The position numbers and the translations under genes were made by a program. The notes under the pieces are model-generated. The model was given only the letters and a program-made list of their open reading frames with translations. It had not been told where the DNA came from and did no database searches. 64,000 bases of DNA from Candidatus Hemicellulosilyticus sp. P3 (GTDB lineage: Bacteria > Bacteroidota > Bacteroidia > Bacteroidales > P3): positions 124,001 to 188,000 of the forward strand of contig LPNH01000001.1 of the NCBI GenBank assembly GCA_001543385.1, written 5' to 3'. Shown here piece by piece: positions 27,241 to 35,983 of the stretch. The first letter of the stretch is position 1. Every line of letters begins with the position of its first letter.

Positions 27241-27657
27241 ATGCATCAAGAATATACCGTTGTTGAAGGTGACTTTGTCAACGCCGGCAAGGCTTCGAGT
27301 TCTGTCAAGAAAACACTCAAACAGTTGAATGTCAACCCGCAAGTGGTGAAGCGTGTGGTTGTTGCATTATACGAGGCGGAGGTGAACGCCATTGCCCATG
27401 CCTACGGAGGCAAGGTGTCGGTGGATATTGATTCCGACAAGATACGCATGGTGGTGGCCGACAAAGGACCGGGCATCCCTGACATTGCGTTGGCTATGCA
27501 GGAAGGTTATTCCACGGCCCGTCCCGAGGTGCGCGACATGGGGTTCGGCGCTGGAATGGGGTTGCCCAATATGCAGAAAAATGTCGACAAACTCAACGTC
27601 ACATCAGAAGTGGGTGTGGGCACCACCGTTGAGATGGAGGTGAATTTCAACACCTGA
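27241..27657 (+). CDS. RsbW-like ATP-binding protein (anti-sigma/serine kinase fold)
   Basis: It is a 138-aa GHKL ATPase domain. The N-box is EAEVNAIAHAYGG, with Glu and Asn for Mg-ATP. The G1 box is VVADKGPGIPD, and the G2 region is MGFGAGMGLPNMQ. The length and the absence of any sensor domain match RsbW/SpoIIAB-type serine kinases and anti-sigma factors. No anti-anti-sigma or sigma partner is visible nearby. In hydrogenase-linked clusters such a protein sits beside DRTGG and HydS-like genes, so it may phosphorylate one of them; this is inference. It is probably translated with its neighbours. Confidence 0.85.
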   Translation: MHQEYTVVEGDFVNAGKASSSVKKTLKQLNVNPQVVKRVVVALYEAEVNAIAHAYGGKVSVDIDSDKIRMVVADKGPGIPDIALAMQEGYSTARPEVRDMGFGAGMGLPNMQKNVDKLNVTSEVGVGTTVEMEVNFNT

Positions 27658-27698
27658 ATTTCAAGCAATCAAGATGTATGATATTTAAAATATAAGCG

Positions 27699-29060
27699 AT
27701 GTTTTATCATGCGTTACAGGTTGACGAGCCGCGCTGCATAGGCTGTTCGCGCTGCATGAAGACCTGCCCCACAGAGGCTATCCGTATTTATGGAGGCAAG
27801 GCTTCCATACAGGAACACCGTTGCATCGACTGCGGAAAATGTTATGAGGTCTGCCCGGCCCAGGCCATAGCCATCAAGGACGACGACTTTGAGTCCATCC
27901 ATAACTATCCCCATTCCGTTGCGCTTCTGCCTGCGGTTTTTATGGGTCAGTTCCCTGATGAAATCAGTGTCTCCCGTGTCTATGCCACCCTTCAGGAACT
28001 TGGTTTTGCACATGTGATGGAGGTGGAGAGCGCCGCTATGATATATGCCGACGCCAAAAATAAATATGCTTTGAGTCACGCGGATCGCTATCCCTTGATT
28101 TCGTCGTTCTGCCCGGCCATTGTCCGCCTTATACAGATTAAATATCCGTCGCTTACCGAAAATGTCATGCCCATCAAAGTGCCGCTTGACCTCAGTGCCA
28201 TGTATGCTGTCGCTGAACTGCAGCGCCGGGGTGTCCCGCGTGAAGAGATAGGCCTGTTCTATATCACCCCCTGCGCGGCCAAAATTGCCGCCGTGAAAGC
28301 CCCCGTTGGTGAAGAGCGGAGTCTCATTGACGGTGTTATCAACATGAATCTTCTGTATAACCGGGTGTACAAGCATATCAAGGATATGGGCAAGAATCAC
28401 CAATATCCGCCCCAGTCGCGACAACGTCTTTCCGCCGACGCTATCCTCTCCACACTCACCAACGGTGAACGCCGCATTTGTGCGGCCAAGCGCAGCTATG
28501 CCATTGACGGCATACAGAATGTGATGGATTTTCTTGACAAGTTGGAAAACGAAGAAGTGGAGGGCGTGCAATTTTTGGAATTACGGGCCTGCGACCAGTC
28601 GTGTGCCGGGGCGCTGCTAAGCTGCGACAACCGGTTTCTTTGTGGCGAGCGTATGTACGCCCGGGCCCGCAAGGCGGCAGAGCGGGAGCGTAACGGCGAG
28701 ATGCCGCGCGACCGCGAGATGGACAAATATAAGGAATATCTGATTGAAAACTCACTCGTCGACGAGGTTGAACCCCGCTCAATGATGGTGCTCGACACTG
28801 ACATTTCGAAGGCATTGGAAAAGATGGAAAAAATAGAGCGTATGAAGGTCCATCTGCCCCAGATTGACTGCGGAGTGTGCGGCGCACCCACTTGCGAGGC
28901 ATTCGCCACCGATGTCGTGTGCCAGCGTGCCGACCTGCACCGGTGTGTCTTCTATCGCATCCACCTTGAGCAGACCGGTAAAATGCAGCTGGCCGAGGGT
29001 GCGGCCAACATGATGCGGGTATGGGGGAAAGACCGTATCAACGGCGATATCGAGATGTAA
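27699..29060 (+). CDS. HydS-like [FeFe]-hydrogenase homologue, putative H2 sensor
   Basis: Two N-terminal [4Fe-4S] motifs (C13/16/19/23 and C42/45/48/52) lead into an H-cluster-type domain. All four presumed H-cluster cysteines remain: C138 in SSFCPAI, C192 in ITPCAAK, and C298 and C302 in LRACDQSC. The proton-transfer cysteine of active hydrogenases (first Cys of TSCCP) is Phe137 here, and the surrounding motifs are degenerate. A C-terminal Fe-S domain (C391, C394, C399, C416) replaces the PAS domain of the best-known HydS proteins. This pattern is that of slow, sensory-type homologues, so its job is probably to sense H2 or redox state, not to make H2 in bulk. Real catalysis cannot be excluded. 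Confidence 0.85.
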   Translation: MFYHALQVDEPRCIGCSRCMKTCPTEAIRIYGGKASIQEHRCIDCGKCYEVCPAQAIAIKDDDFESIHNYPHSVALLPAVFMGQFPDEISVSRVYATLQELGFAHVMEVESAAMIYADAKNKYALSHADRYPLISSFCPAIVRLIQIKYPSLTENVMPIKVPLDLSAMYAVAELQRRGVPREEIGLFYITPCAAKIAAVKAPVGEERSLIDGVINMNLLYNRVYKHIKDMGKNHQYPPQSRQRLSADAILSTLTNGERRICAAKRSYAIDGIQNVMDFLDKLENEEVEGVQFLELRACDQSCAGALLSCDNRFLCGERMYARARKAAERERNGEMPRDREMDKYKEYLIENSLVDEVEPRSMMVLDTDISKALEKMEKIERMKVHLPQIDCGVCGAPTCEAFATDVVCQRADLHRCVFYRIHLEQTGKMQLAEGAANMMRVWGKDRINGDIEM

Positions 29061-29172
29061 TTTTGTTTTGTAACATTCTTTTTTGTCAACTTGTTATATG
29101 CTGTGAGGCCACGGTACGGTCCACCGTTGCCAAAGCCGGTGTATAGTCTCGCCGGACATGGCAATACATTAT

Positions 29173-29203
29173 TTTGCCGATATTAAGAAATTGTGTACAT
29201 TTG
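29173..29203 (+). promoter_or_regulatory. Strong promoter for the hydrogenase structural genes
   Basis: TTTG at 29173-29176, 19 bases, then TACATTTG at 29196-29203: an almost ideal Bacteroidota promoter. Transcription should begin near 29207, leaving a leader of about 88 bases before the ATG at 29295. It separates the structural genes from the regulatory block upstream. Confidence 0.75.
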
Positions 29204-29206
29204 CAC

Positions 29207-29227
29207 GTCCGCACACTGTGAGTGGAC
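29207..29227. promoter_or_regulatory. Imperfect 21-bp dyad at the predicted transcription start
   Basis: Half-sites GTCCGCACAC and GTGAGTGGAC flank a central T; 8 of 10 base pairs match. The dyad begins right where transcription from the 29196 box should start, a usual place for an operator. It is also close to the length of a small 5' hairpin, so RNA structure is an alternative. Confidence 0.4.
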
Positions 29228-29294
29228 TGTTTGTAATTTATTATAAGCAAGTAAAATATAATATTAAATCCCAAACTAACAAAGGAGTAACACT

Positions 29295-29690
29295 ATGACA
29301 AAAGTGAAATCTCTGGCTGATTTGAAAGCCATGCGCGAGAAACTCCAGTCCAACCTCGATGTCCGTGAGAAAGCCGAGCATCCCGAGTCGCTGGTGCAGA
29401 TTAAGGTTGCAATGGCAACTTGTGGTATCGCCGCCGGCGCCAAGCAGGTGATGGAGCACATGATGCAGAAGGCCGAAGAACTGAACATTCCGGCTGTTTT
29501 CACCCAGACCGGCTGCATGGGCTACTGCCATGCCGAGCCTACGCTCGAAGTGCGTGTTCCGGGCAAAGACCCTATCGTCTTCGGTCATGTCGACAACAAC
29601 CGCGCCGACGAAATCTTGACCAAGTACGTCCAACAGGGAGAGCTGGTCGAGGGCATTATCCCGGTTAATTATGAAACGATAGACAAGTAA
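29295..29690 (+). CDS. Thioredoxin-like [2Fe-2S] ferredoxin domain protein of the hydrogenase operon
   Basis: This is a 131-aa protein with a NuoE/thioredoxin-like [2Fe-2S] fold: ATCGIAAGAKQVM (C43) and QTGCMGYCHAEP (C74 and C78). Only three cysteines are visible where NuoE-type domains have four, so the cluster may be incomplete or use another ligand. Small proteins of this type often accompany HydABC in bifurcating hydrogenases. It is the first gene behind the strong promoter and lies 71 bases before hydB. The exact electron-transfer role is not known. Confidence 0.85.
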   Translation: MTKVKSLADLKAMREKLQSNLDVREKAEHPESLVQIKVAMATCGIAAGAKQVMEHMMQKAEELNIPAVFTQTGCMGYCHAEPTLEVRVPGKDPIVFGHVDNNRADEILTKYVQQGELVEGIIPVNYETIDK

Positions 29691-29761
29691 GGTTGAATCG
29701 GTCTGACGCGTCAGGCTAATCCGAACAGCCTGGCCAGTACGACAAAATCAATAAAGAAAGT

Positions 29762-31576
29762 ATGGCAAAATACAAAATGCATATTCTGATCTGCGGCGGC
29801 ACGGGCTGTAAGTCGTCCAATAGTCTGCAGATCATTGAAAACTTCCACAACATACTGGCTGAGAAGAATCTCGCTGACGAGGTGCAAGTCATCAAGACCG
29901 GATGTTTCGGCTTCTGCGAAAAGGGCCCTATCGTCAAGATCATGCCCGACAACACGTTCTACACCCAGGTGACACCTGAGGACGTGCGTCGCATTGTCGA
30001 TGAGCACATCATCAAGGGCCGCAAGGTCCCGGATCTGCTCTACACAAACCCTGAGAACAAAGAGCATGTCTCCGACTCAAAACACATGGATTTCTATAAA
30101 AAGCAGATCCGTATTGCCCTGCGCAACTGCGGTTTTGTAGATCCCGAGAATATCGAGGAGAGCATCTCCCGCGGTGGTTACGAGGGATTGGCCAAGTGTC
30201 TGACCGAGATGACCCCCGAACAGGTCATTGCCGAGATGAAGGCTTCTGGTCTTCGCGGCCGTGGCGGCGCTGGATTCCCCACAGGACTGAAGTGGGAGCT
30301 TTGCGCCAAAAACAAGGCTGATCAGAAATACGTCATCTGCAATGCAGACGAGGGCGACCCCGGTGCATTCATGGACCGTTCCATCCTTGAGGGTGACCCC
30401 AACAGCATTGTCGAGGCCATGGCTATTTGCGGCTATGCCATCGGTGCCACCAAGGGTTTGGTCTATATCCGTGCCGAGTACCCCCTGGCCATCGACCGAC
30501 TCAAGATTGCCATTAACCAAGCCCGCGAATACGGATTGTTAGGCAAAGACATCCTGGGTACGGGCTTTGAGTTCGACATTGAACTTCGTTATGGAGCCGG
30601 TGCTTTTGTATGCGGTGAGGAGACCGCTCTTATCCATTCAATGGAGGGACAGCGCGGCGAGCCGACCTTGAAACCTCCGTTCCCTGCTGTCAGCGGTTAC
30701 ATGGGCAAACCTTCTAACGTCAACAATGTCGAGACCTTCGCCAATGTGCCTGTCATTATCACCAAAGGTGCCGAGTGGTTCAGCAAGATCGGCACTGAAA
30801 AATCCAAGGGTACGAAAGTCTTTGCTTTGGCCGGTCAGATCAACAACGTCGGCCTTATCGAGGTTCCGATGGGCATCACCCTCCGCGAGATTATTTATGA
30901 GATCGGTGGCGGTATCAAAGACGGCCGTCAGTTCAAGGCGGTCCAGACCGGTGGTCCTTCGGGCGGCTGTCTCACGGCCAAACATCTTGACACAGCCATT
31001 GACTACGATTCGCTCGTGGCAGCTGGTTCTATGATGGGATCCGGCGGCATGGTCGTCATGGACGAGACCAGCTGTATGCCTGCCATCGCCAAGTTCTATC
31101 TCGAGTTCACATGCGAGGAGAGTTGCGGCAAGTGCACCCCCTGCCGTGTCGGCAACAAGCGTCTGTGCGAACTGCTGGAGAAGATCACGAACGGCACCGG
31201 CACGATGGAAGACCTTGAATCGTTGCGCAACCTGGCCGCTGTTATCAAGGACAGCGCTCTTTGCGGCTTAGGCCAGACCTCGCCCAACCCCGTGCTGTCG
31301 ACCCTTGACAACTTCTGGGATGAGTATGTGGAGCACGTCGTCGACAAAAAATGCCGTGCCGGCGTCTGCAAGAAACTTATGCAGTACGTCATCGATCCGG
31401 AGAAATGCATTGGCTGCGGTAAATGCGCCAAGGGTTGTCCGGTCGAGACAATCCAGCGTACCGACTACATCGCTCCCGGTCACAAACTGGCTTCATTCCA
31501 CATCGAGGCTTCGAAATGTATCAAGTGCGGTGCCTGTATCAACAACTGTAAATTCGGTGCCATCTCGATCAAATAA
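29762..31576 (+). CDS. hydB: Electron-bifurcating [FeFe] hydrogenase subunit HydB (NuoF-like)
   Basis: HydB holds the FMN and NAD(H) site of the bifurcating hydrogenase that couples NADH and reduced ferredoxin oxidation to H2 formation. An N-terminal thioredoxin-like [2Fe-2S] domain has C11, C16, C48 and C52. The NuoF core is marked by the NADH-binding GLRGRGGAGFPTGLKWE (about 163-179). The cluster motif ESCGKCTPCRVG is near 450. Two C-terminal [4Fe-4S] motifs, CIGCGKCAKGCP and CIKCGACINNC, end the protein. The 604-aa length fits bacterial HydB. Gene order is 2Fe-2S protein, hydB, hydA, hydC. Confidence 0.95.
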   Translation: MAKYKMHILICGGTGCKSSNSLQIIENFHNILAEKNLADEVQVIKTGCFGFCEKGPIVKIMPDNTFYTQVTPEDVRRIVDEHIIKGRKVPDLLYTNPENKEHVSDSKHMDFYKKQIRIALRNCGFVDPENIEESISRGGYEGLAKCLTEMTPEQVIAEMKASGLRGRGGAGFPTGLKWELCAKNKADQKYVICNADEGDPGAFMDRSILEGDPNSIVEAMAICGYAIGATKGLVYIRAEYPLAIDRLKIAINQAREYGLLGKDILGTGFEFDIELRYGAGAFVCGEETALIHSMEGQRGEPTLKPPFPAVSGYMGKPSNVNNVETFANVPVIITKGAEWFSKIGTEKSKGTKVFALAGQINNVGLIEVPMGITLREIIYEIGGGIKDGRQFKAVQTGGPSGGCLTAKHLDTAIDYDSLVAAGSMMGSGGMVVMDETSCMPAIAKFYLEFTCEESCGKCTPCRVGNKRLCELLEKITNGTGTMEDLESLRNLAAVIKDSALCGLGQTSPNPVLSTLDNFWDEYVEHVVDKKCRAGVCKKLMQYVIDPEKCIGCGKCAKGCPVETIQRTDYIAPGHKLASFHIEASKCIKCGACINNCKFGAISIK

Positions 31577-31703
31577 TTAATGGTTAGATTAAGAAGATGA
31601 GTTGGGAGGCAATCGTCGGTACCGACATACTTGTCACTTATTTTCGTAGGTGTGATTTGTTGTTTCCAGTCATCTCCTTACAACTCCAAAAAGAACAAAC
31701 AAG

Positions 31704-33488
31704 ATGATCAACGTAACAATAGATAATAAAGCGATTCAGGTCCCCGAAGGCACCACAATTCTAAAGGCTGCCCGCATGGCCGGTATCGATATTCCGACGC
31801 TCTGCTATTTCGAGCTCGACGGAATGAATTTTGAAAACAAACCTGGCGGATGCCGTGTTTGCATGGTTGAGGTCACCAAAGATTTCAACGGCAAGCCCCG
31901 CCGTAATTTGGCCCCTGCCTGTGCCACAGACTGTGTTGAAGGCATGGAGGTGCTCACCGCTTCGCCGCGTGCCCTCAACGCCCGCAAGACCGTTCTCGAG
32001 CTGATTCTCAGCGACCACCCGAACGACTGTCTCCAGTGCGAGAAGAGCGGCGACTGCGAACTCCAGTCCCTTGCCGCCCGCATGGGCATCCGTGAGATCC
32101 CGTTTAAAGGCGAACAGACCACCTATAAGAAAGACACGACCCTCAGCGTGTACCGCGACATGGACAAGTGTGTCTACTGCCGCCGTTGCGAGACGATGTG
32201 CAACAAGTTCCAGACGGCCGGTGCCCTGAGCGGCGTCAACCGTGGTTTTCCGTCGGTGGTGGCTCCCGCTTTCGAGCAGAAACTTGGCGACAGCAGTTGC
32301 ATCAACTGTGGCCAGTGTGTCCAGGTCTGCCCTGTCGGCGCCCTCACCCTTGTGGATAATATCAAAAACGTCATGGACGCCCTTGCTGACCCGACCAAGA
32401 AAGTCGTTGTACAGACCGCTCCTGCCGTCCGTGTCGCCCTCGGCGAAGAGTTCGGCATGCAGCCTGGCGAAATCGTCACCGGCAAGATGGCCGCAGCCCT
32501 GCGCCGTCTCGGATTTGACCGCGTGTTCGACACCGATTGGAGCGCCGACCTCACCATTATGGAAGAAGGCACCGAGCTGCTTGGCCGCTTGAAGAAAGCT
32601 CTTGCCGGTGAGCCTGTCAAGCTGCCTATGTTCACCAGCTGCTGCCCCGCTTGGGTTGCTTTCTATGAGAAGAACTTCCCCGACCTGCTCGAGTATCCGT
32701 CGACCGCCAAGTCGCCCCAAGGTATGTTCGGAGCTGTCGCCAAGAACTTCCTGGCACCCAAGATGGGCGTCAAGCGCGAAGATCTCGTCGTTGTCTCCAT
32801 TATGCCCTGTCTCGCCAAGAAGAGTGAGTTGGCGCGTCAGGAGCTGGGTAACGGGACCGACCAGGATGTCAACTTCAGCTTGACCACCCGTGAGTTGGCC
32901 CACATGCTCAAGCAGTGCAACATCGACCTCAACCAGCTGCCCGAAGAGGACTTTGACAATCCTCTCGGCCAGTCTACCGGTGCAGCCGTCATCTTCGGTG
33001 CCACCGGCGGTGTCATGGAGGCTGCTCTGCGTACCGCCTACGAGGTGCACACAGGTAAGACCTTACCCCGCATCGACTTCGAGGAGACCCGTGGATTCCA
33101 GGGTATCAAAGAGGCCACTATCGACTTTGACGGATTCCCGCTGAAGATAGCTGTGGCTTACAGCCTTGCCAACGCCCGCAAACTTATGGAACAGGTCCGC
33201 AACGGCAACCCCAACGGCTACCACTTCATTGAAGTTATGGCATGCCCCGGCGGTTGCATCGGCGGTGCCGGTCAGCCCTATCACCATGGCAAGAGTGACA
33301 TCATCCGCAAGCGTATGGAGGCCATCTACCGCGAAGATTCCGGCAAGCCCATCCGCAAGAGCCATGAGAACCCCGACATCATCGCTATCTACAAGGAGTA
33401 CTACGGTGAACCCTGCGGCCACCTCAGCCACGAGCAGCTCCACACCCACTACTTTGACCGTAGCGACAAACTGGAAGCAACGAAATAA
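31704..33488 (+). CDS. hydA: Electron-bifurcating [FeFe] hydrogenase catalytic subunit HydA
   Basis: This is the H2-producing subunit. A plant-type [2Fe-2S] domain has C34, C50, C53 and C73. A His-Cys [4Fe-4S] motif follows (His105, C109, C112, C118), then two [4Fe-4S] motifs (C156/159/162/166 and C199/202/205/209). The H-cluster domain shows all three signatures intact: TSCCPAW (C313 proton transfer, C314 ligand), MPCLAKKSE (C369), and MACPGGCIGGAGQP (C514, C518). The 594-aa length is typical of NADH-dependent HydA. The maturases HydE, HydF and HydG are not in this window and must be elsewhere in the genome. Confidence 0.97.
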   Translation: MINVTIDNKAIQVPEGTTILKAARMAGIDIPTLCYFELDGMNFENKPGGCRVCMVEVTKDFNGKPRRNLAPACATDCVEGMEVLTASPRALNARKTVLELILSDHPNDCLQCEKSGDCELQSLAARMGIREIPFKGEQTTYKKDTTLSVYRDMDKCVYCRRCETMCNKFQTAGALSGVNRGFPSVVAPAFEQKLGDSSCINCGQCVQVCPVGALTLVDNIKNVMDALADPTKKVVVQTAPAVRVALGEEFGMQPGEIVTGKMAAALRRLGFDRVFDTDWSADLTIMEEGTELLGRLKKALAGEPVKLPMFTSCCPAWVAFYEKNFPDLLEYPSTAKSPQGMFGAVAKNFLAPKMGVKREDLVVVSIMPCLAKKSELARQELGNGTDQDVNFSLTTRELAHMLKQCNIDLNQLPEEDFDNPLGQSTGAAVIFGATGGVMEAALRTAYEVHTGKTLPRIDFEETRGFQGIKEATIDFDGFPLKIAVAYSLANARKLMEQVRNGNPNGYHFIEVMACPGGCIGGAGQPYHHGKSDIIRKRMEAIYREDSGKPIRKSHENPDIIAIYKEYYGEPCGHLSHEQLHTHYFDRSDKLEATK

Positions 33489-33533
33489 AATAGAACACCG
33501 TCCGACAGGTCGGACATAAAAACAACAGAAACA

Positions 33534-34010
33534 ATGGCAACAATCAAATTGTCCGAAGATAAAATCAACGTCATCAAAGACATCTGCAAGAGCTTTGGTA
33601 ACAAGAGCGGCGAAGTCATCAACGTGCTGCACCAGGTTCAGGGCAAATTCGGGTATCTGCCTGCCGAGGTTCAGGAAGTCATCGCCCACGAGTTGAACAT
33701 GCCTGTGTCCAAGGTCTATGGCATTGTCTCCTTCTACAGCTTCTTCACCATGGAGCCAAAAGGTGAACACCCCATCGACATCTGCCTGGGCACGGCTTGT
33801 TACGTGCGTGGAGCCGAAAAAGTTCTTGATGCGTTCAGCCGTGAGTTGGGCATTCAGGTCGGCAAGTGCACTCCCGACGGAAAATTCTCGCTGAATACCC
33901 TCCGTTGTGTCGGTGCCTGCGGCTTGGCTCCTGTCGCCATGATTGGTGAGAAGGTCTACGGCCGCCTCACCCCCGACATGGTTCCCGGCATCCTCGCCGA
34001 GTACAAGTAA
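33534..34010 (+). CDS. hydC: Electron-bifurcating [FeFe] hydrogenase subunit HydC (NuoE-like)
   Basis: It is a 158-aa thioredoxin-fold [2Fe-2S] protein with four ligands, C84 and C89 (CLGTACYVRGAEKV) and C125 and C129 (CVGACGLAP). An N-terminal helical part (VLHQVQGKFGYLPAEVQ) is typical of NuoE. It passes electrons between the HydB flavin and the HydA chain. It begins 45 bases after hydA and is the last gene before a strong terminator, so the transcription unit is complete. Confidence 0.95.
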   Translation: MATIKLSEDKINVIKDICKSFGNKSGEVINVLHQVQGKFGYLPAEVQEVIAHELNMPVSKVYGIVSFYSFFTMEPKGEHPIDICLGTACYVRGAEKVLDAFSRELGIQVGKCTPDGKFSLNTLRCVGACGLAPVAMIGEKVYGRLTPDMVPGILAEYK

Positions 34011-34046
34011 AGGATCGTCTTACAGACCTCACTTGTAATAAAATGT

Positions 34047-34085
34047 GACGGGAGTGTCCATAGTGACGCTCCCGTCGCTTTATAT
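34047..34085 (+). terminator. Intrinsic terminator of the hydrogenase operon
   Basis: GACGGGAGTGTC (34047-34058) pairs with GACGCTCCCGTC (34065-34076) through 12 positions including one G-U wobble; the loop is CATAGT. A T/A-rich run (gctttatatatt) follows. It sits 37 bases after the hydC stop. The rest of 34086-34271 holds no gene or site I can support. Confidence 0.85.
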
Positions 34086-34271
34086 ATTCCGCTTAATGAA
34101 ACGGTTGTTGTCTGATGCCTGTCGCCGCATGCTGTGCTGCCTTCCGAAGGAGGACAGGCGGGCTTTATAGCGGTTGCACCATACTGTCGTTTTCGCCATT
34201 CGTCAGACAACAGGCCGGTTTCCCGTTCGAGAGGGATGTGGCGCTATTGACAGTCCGTGCAGGCCGTCGGG

Positions 34272-35018
34272 TTAGAAGAAGAAGGTGAGGCCGGTGGAGG
34301 CCGAGACCACGTCGGAATAGAAATTACGGGCGTTGGACTCTTCGTCAAGCAGGTCGTTCAGCCAGGCCATTCCGAACCGGATGTTGAATTTCAGATGTTC
34401 TCCGCCGATGCGGAGCAGCATCTGCGGTTCAAGGAGCAGGTTCGTCCGGGTGTAGTCATAATCCGTTCCGGCCAGAATCTCGCCGCTGTCGCCGAGTTCG
34501 TGGTAGCTGAACCGGGGCAGATAGGCTCCGACTTTGAGTCCGACGGCGATGTCGATATGTGCTTTGGTGAGGTCGTGCCAGCCAAAATTGGCCTGCGCGA
34601 ACGGCAGGAGGAAAGTTCCGTTATAGGCGAAGCTGTTGCTGTTGGCCGACCCTGAATTGGATTCCACTTCGTCAGACCATGCGCCGCCGAATCCGATGCC
34701 CGCGTAACCCTCCAGTACCGAGTGGTCACCCGTCGGATAGTAGGTGCCGGGTGCAGCCTGGACGTAGAAGTTGTTACCGCCGTAGTTGGCGTGCAACTGA
34801 CCCGATAGCCAGTCGTTGAATCCGTGTGTCACGGTTCCGTTCACGGTGAATGTGCTGGGAATCACCATCCACGACAGGGCTGCCGAAGCGTCGACGCGGG
34901 TGTCTCCGTTGTGGTTGATCAAGGGGATGTCCACCGACTGGGGGTGGTAGATACTGCAGCCAGCGAATAGAATCCCGACAGTCAAAGTCAGGCTGGCAAG
35001 ACGAAATATCTTTCTCAT
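34272..35018 (-). CDS. Putative outer-membrane lipoprotein, beta-rich, unknown function
   Basis: I do not recognise the family. The N-terminus is a lipoprotein signal ending in LFAGC (Cys21). The rest (about 225 aa) is a series of amphipathic strands with Gly/Tyr/Asn turns, ending in TGLTFFF with a terminal Phe, as in outer-membrane barrels. A lipidated barrel is unusual but occurs in Bacteroidota. The gene converges on the hydrogenase terminator. It lies 78 bases downstream of the dipeptidase gene on the same strand, so they may share a transcript. Confidence 0.7.
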   Translation of the reverse strand: MRKIFRLASLTLTVGILFAGCSIYHPQSVDIPLINHNGDTRVDASAALSWMVIPSTFTVNGTVTHGFNDWLSGQLHANYGGNNFYVQAAPGTYYPTGDHSVLEGYAGIGFGGAWSDEVESNSGSANSNSFAYNGTFLLPFAQANFGWHDLTKAHIDIAVGLKVGAYLPRFSYHELGDSGEILAGTDYDYTRTNLLLEPQMLLRIGGEHLKFNIRFGMAWLNDLLDEESNARNFYSDVVSASTGLTFFF

Positions 35019-35096
35019 ATTGAAAGGAGTTGACGCGAAGCGGATGAGCGGGTCGCTTTGACCGACGTTCTGCCGCTGATGGCGTGTGTCATGCGG

Positions 35097-35858
35097 TTAC
35101 GGTTCTTGTACGGGGAAGTCAAAGTAGGTGTCGGGGTAGGGCTCGTTTTTTAATGTGAAGTGCCACCATTCGCAGTCGTAGGGTTTAAACCCGTGATGCA
35201 GCATAGCGTTGCGGAGTGTCATCCGGTTGGCAAACTGGGTGGCGGTGAGGGTGTCATTCTTACGATAGAGGCCGGTCTCCGGGGTGCCTCCGCAATCGGG
35301 GTGGCTCTCATGTCCGAACCAGTCGAAGGTCCCGCCCATGTCCACCTCCTTTCCGGTGTGCATGTCAAAGAGGGTGAGGTCCACCGTCGACCCCCGCGAG
35401 TGGCCGCTCTGCTCGGCGATGTAGCCCAGGCGAAATAAGTCGGCTTTGCTCACCTGTGGATAGAAACAGGCTCTCATCAGTGTGTCCTCGAGGTCTTTGC
35501 CCCAACGCACGAAATGGTCGACGGCGCACTGCGGGCGGTAGGCGTCGTAGATTTTGATCCGGTAGCCCATTGATTTGAGTTCGTCACTGACCCTGCGCAG
35601 GCTGTCGGCTGCCTGACGTGTAAGCAACGCTGTGGGTTGGAGGTAGCCGTCGATACGGGTTCCGACGAAGTTGTAGGTGCTGTAATAGCGGATCTCCAAT
35701 ATCGCATCGGGTATCACGTCGGTGATGCTGACAAAGTCGGCGGGCCGTGTCATGGCCGGCTCGGAGGCCTGTGTTGCGGTCGGACCGGTGGTTCTCTCTT
35801 TGCAGGCCGAAAGACAGAGCGTCAGGGCTGCGAGGAAATACAAGGTGAAATTTTTCAT
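35097..35858 (-). CDS. VanX-type D-alanyl-D-alanine dipeptidase lipoprotein (peptidase M15)
   Basis: It probably hydrolyses D-Ala-D-Ala to D-alanine in the periplasm. Zinc ligands of the M15D family are visible: His and Asp in SGHSRGSTVD, and His in CEWWHF, where the Glu is the catalytic base. DAYRP is also characteristic. The signal ends in LSAC, so it is a lipoprotein; VanX of resistance clusters is cytoplasmic, and this one has no VanA/VanH partner. The start is ATG at 35858, giving MKNFTLYFLAALTLCLSAC. It is divergent from an alanine/glycine symporter. Function in wall turnover or nutrition is inference, not antibiotic resistance. Confidence 0.88.
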   Translation of the reverse strand: MKNFTLYFLAALTLCLSACKERTTGPTATQASEPAMTRPADFVSITDVIPDAILEIRYYSTYNFVGTRIDGYLQPTALLTRQAADSLRRVSDELKSMGYRIKIYDAYRPQCAVDHFVRWGKDLEDTLMRACFYPQVSKADLFRLGYIAEQSGHSRGSTVDLTLFDMHTGKEVDMGGTFDWFGHESHPDCGGTPETGLYRKNDTLTATQFANRMTLRNAMLHHGFKPYDCEWWHFTLKNEPYPDTYFDFPVQEP

Positions 35859-35901
35859 ACGTTGGAAGCAGTTTTTTTTTGTAATAAAGACAGGTCTTGT
35901 G

Positions 35902-35932
35902 CAAAGATACGGTATGTTTTCCATTTGACAAA
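35902..35932 (-). promoter_or_regulatory. Promoter for the dipeptidase gene
   Basis: On the minus strand, TTTG (35932-35929), 19 bases, then TATCTTTG (35909-35902): a full-consensus Bacteroidota promoter, about 44 bases upstream of the ATG. Confidence 0.75.
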
Positions 35933-35983
35933 ACAGCCGGCGATCATTCTCTGCGGAGATGTGCTGAATCCATTGTTTTTTTG

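Noticed and set aside
31761-33050. Minus-strand open frame (429 aa) opposite hydA
   Set aside because: HydA has every expected metal-cluster motif; the antisense frame has no similarity to a known family that I can see.
33956-34210. Small minus-strand ORF after hydC
   Set aside because: It covers the hydC end and the intrinsic terminator and has no recognisable start context or domain.
35097-35858. Vancomycin-resistance determinant
   Set aside because: Only the VanX-type dipeptidase is present, it is an exported lipoprotein, and there is no VanH, VanA/B or VanRS nearby.
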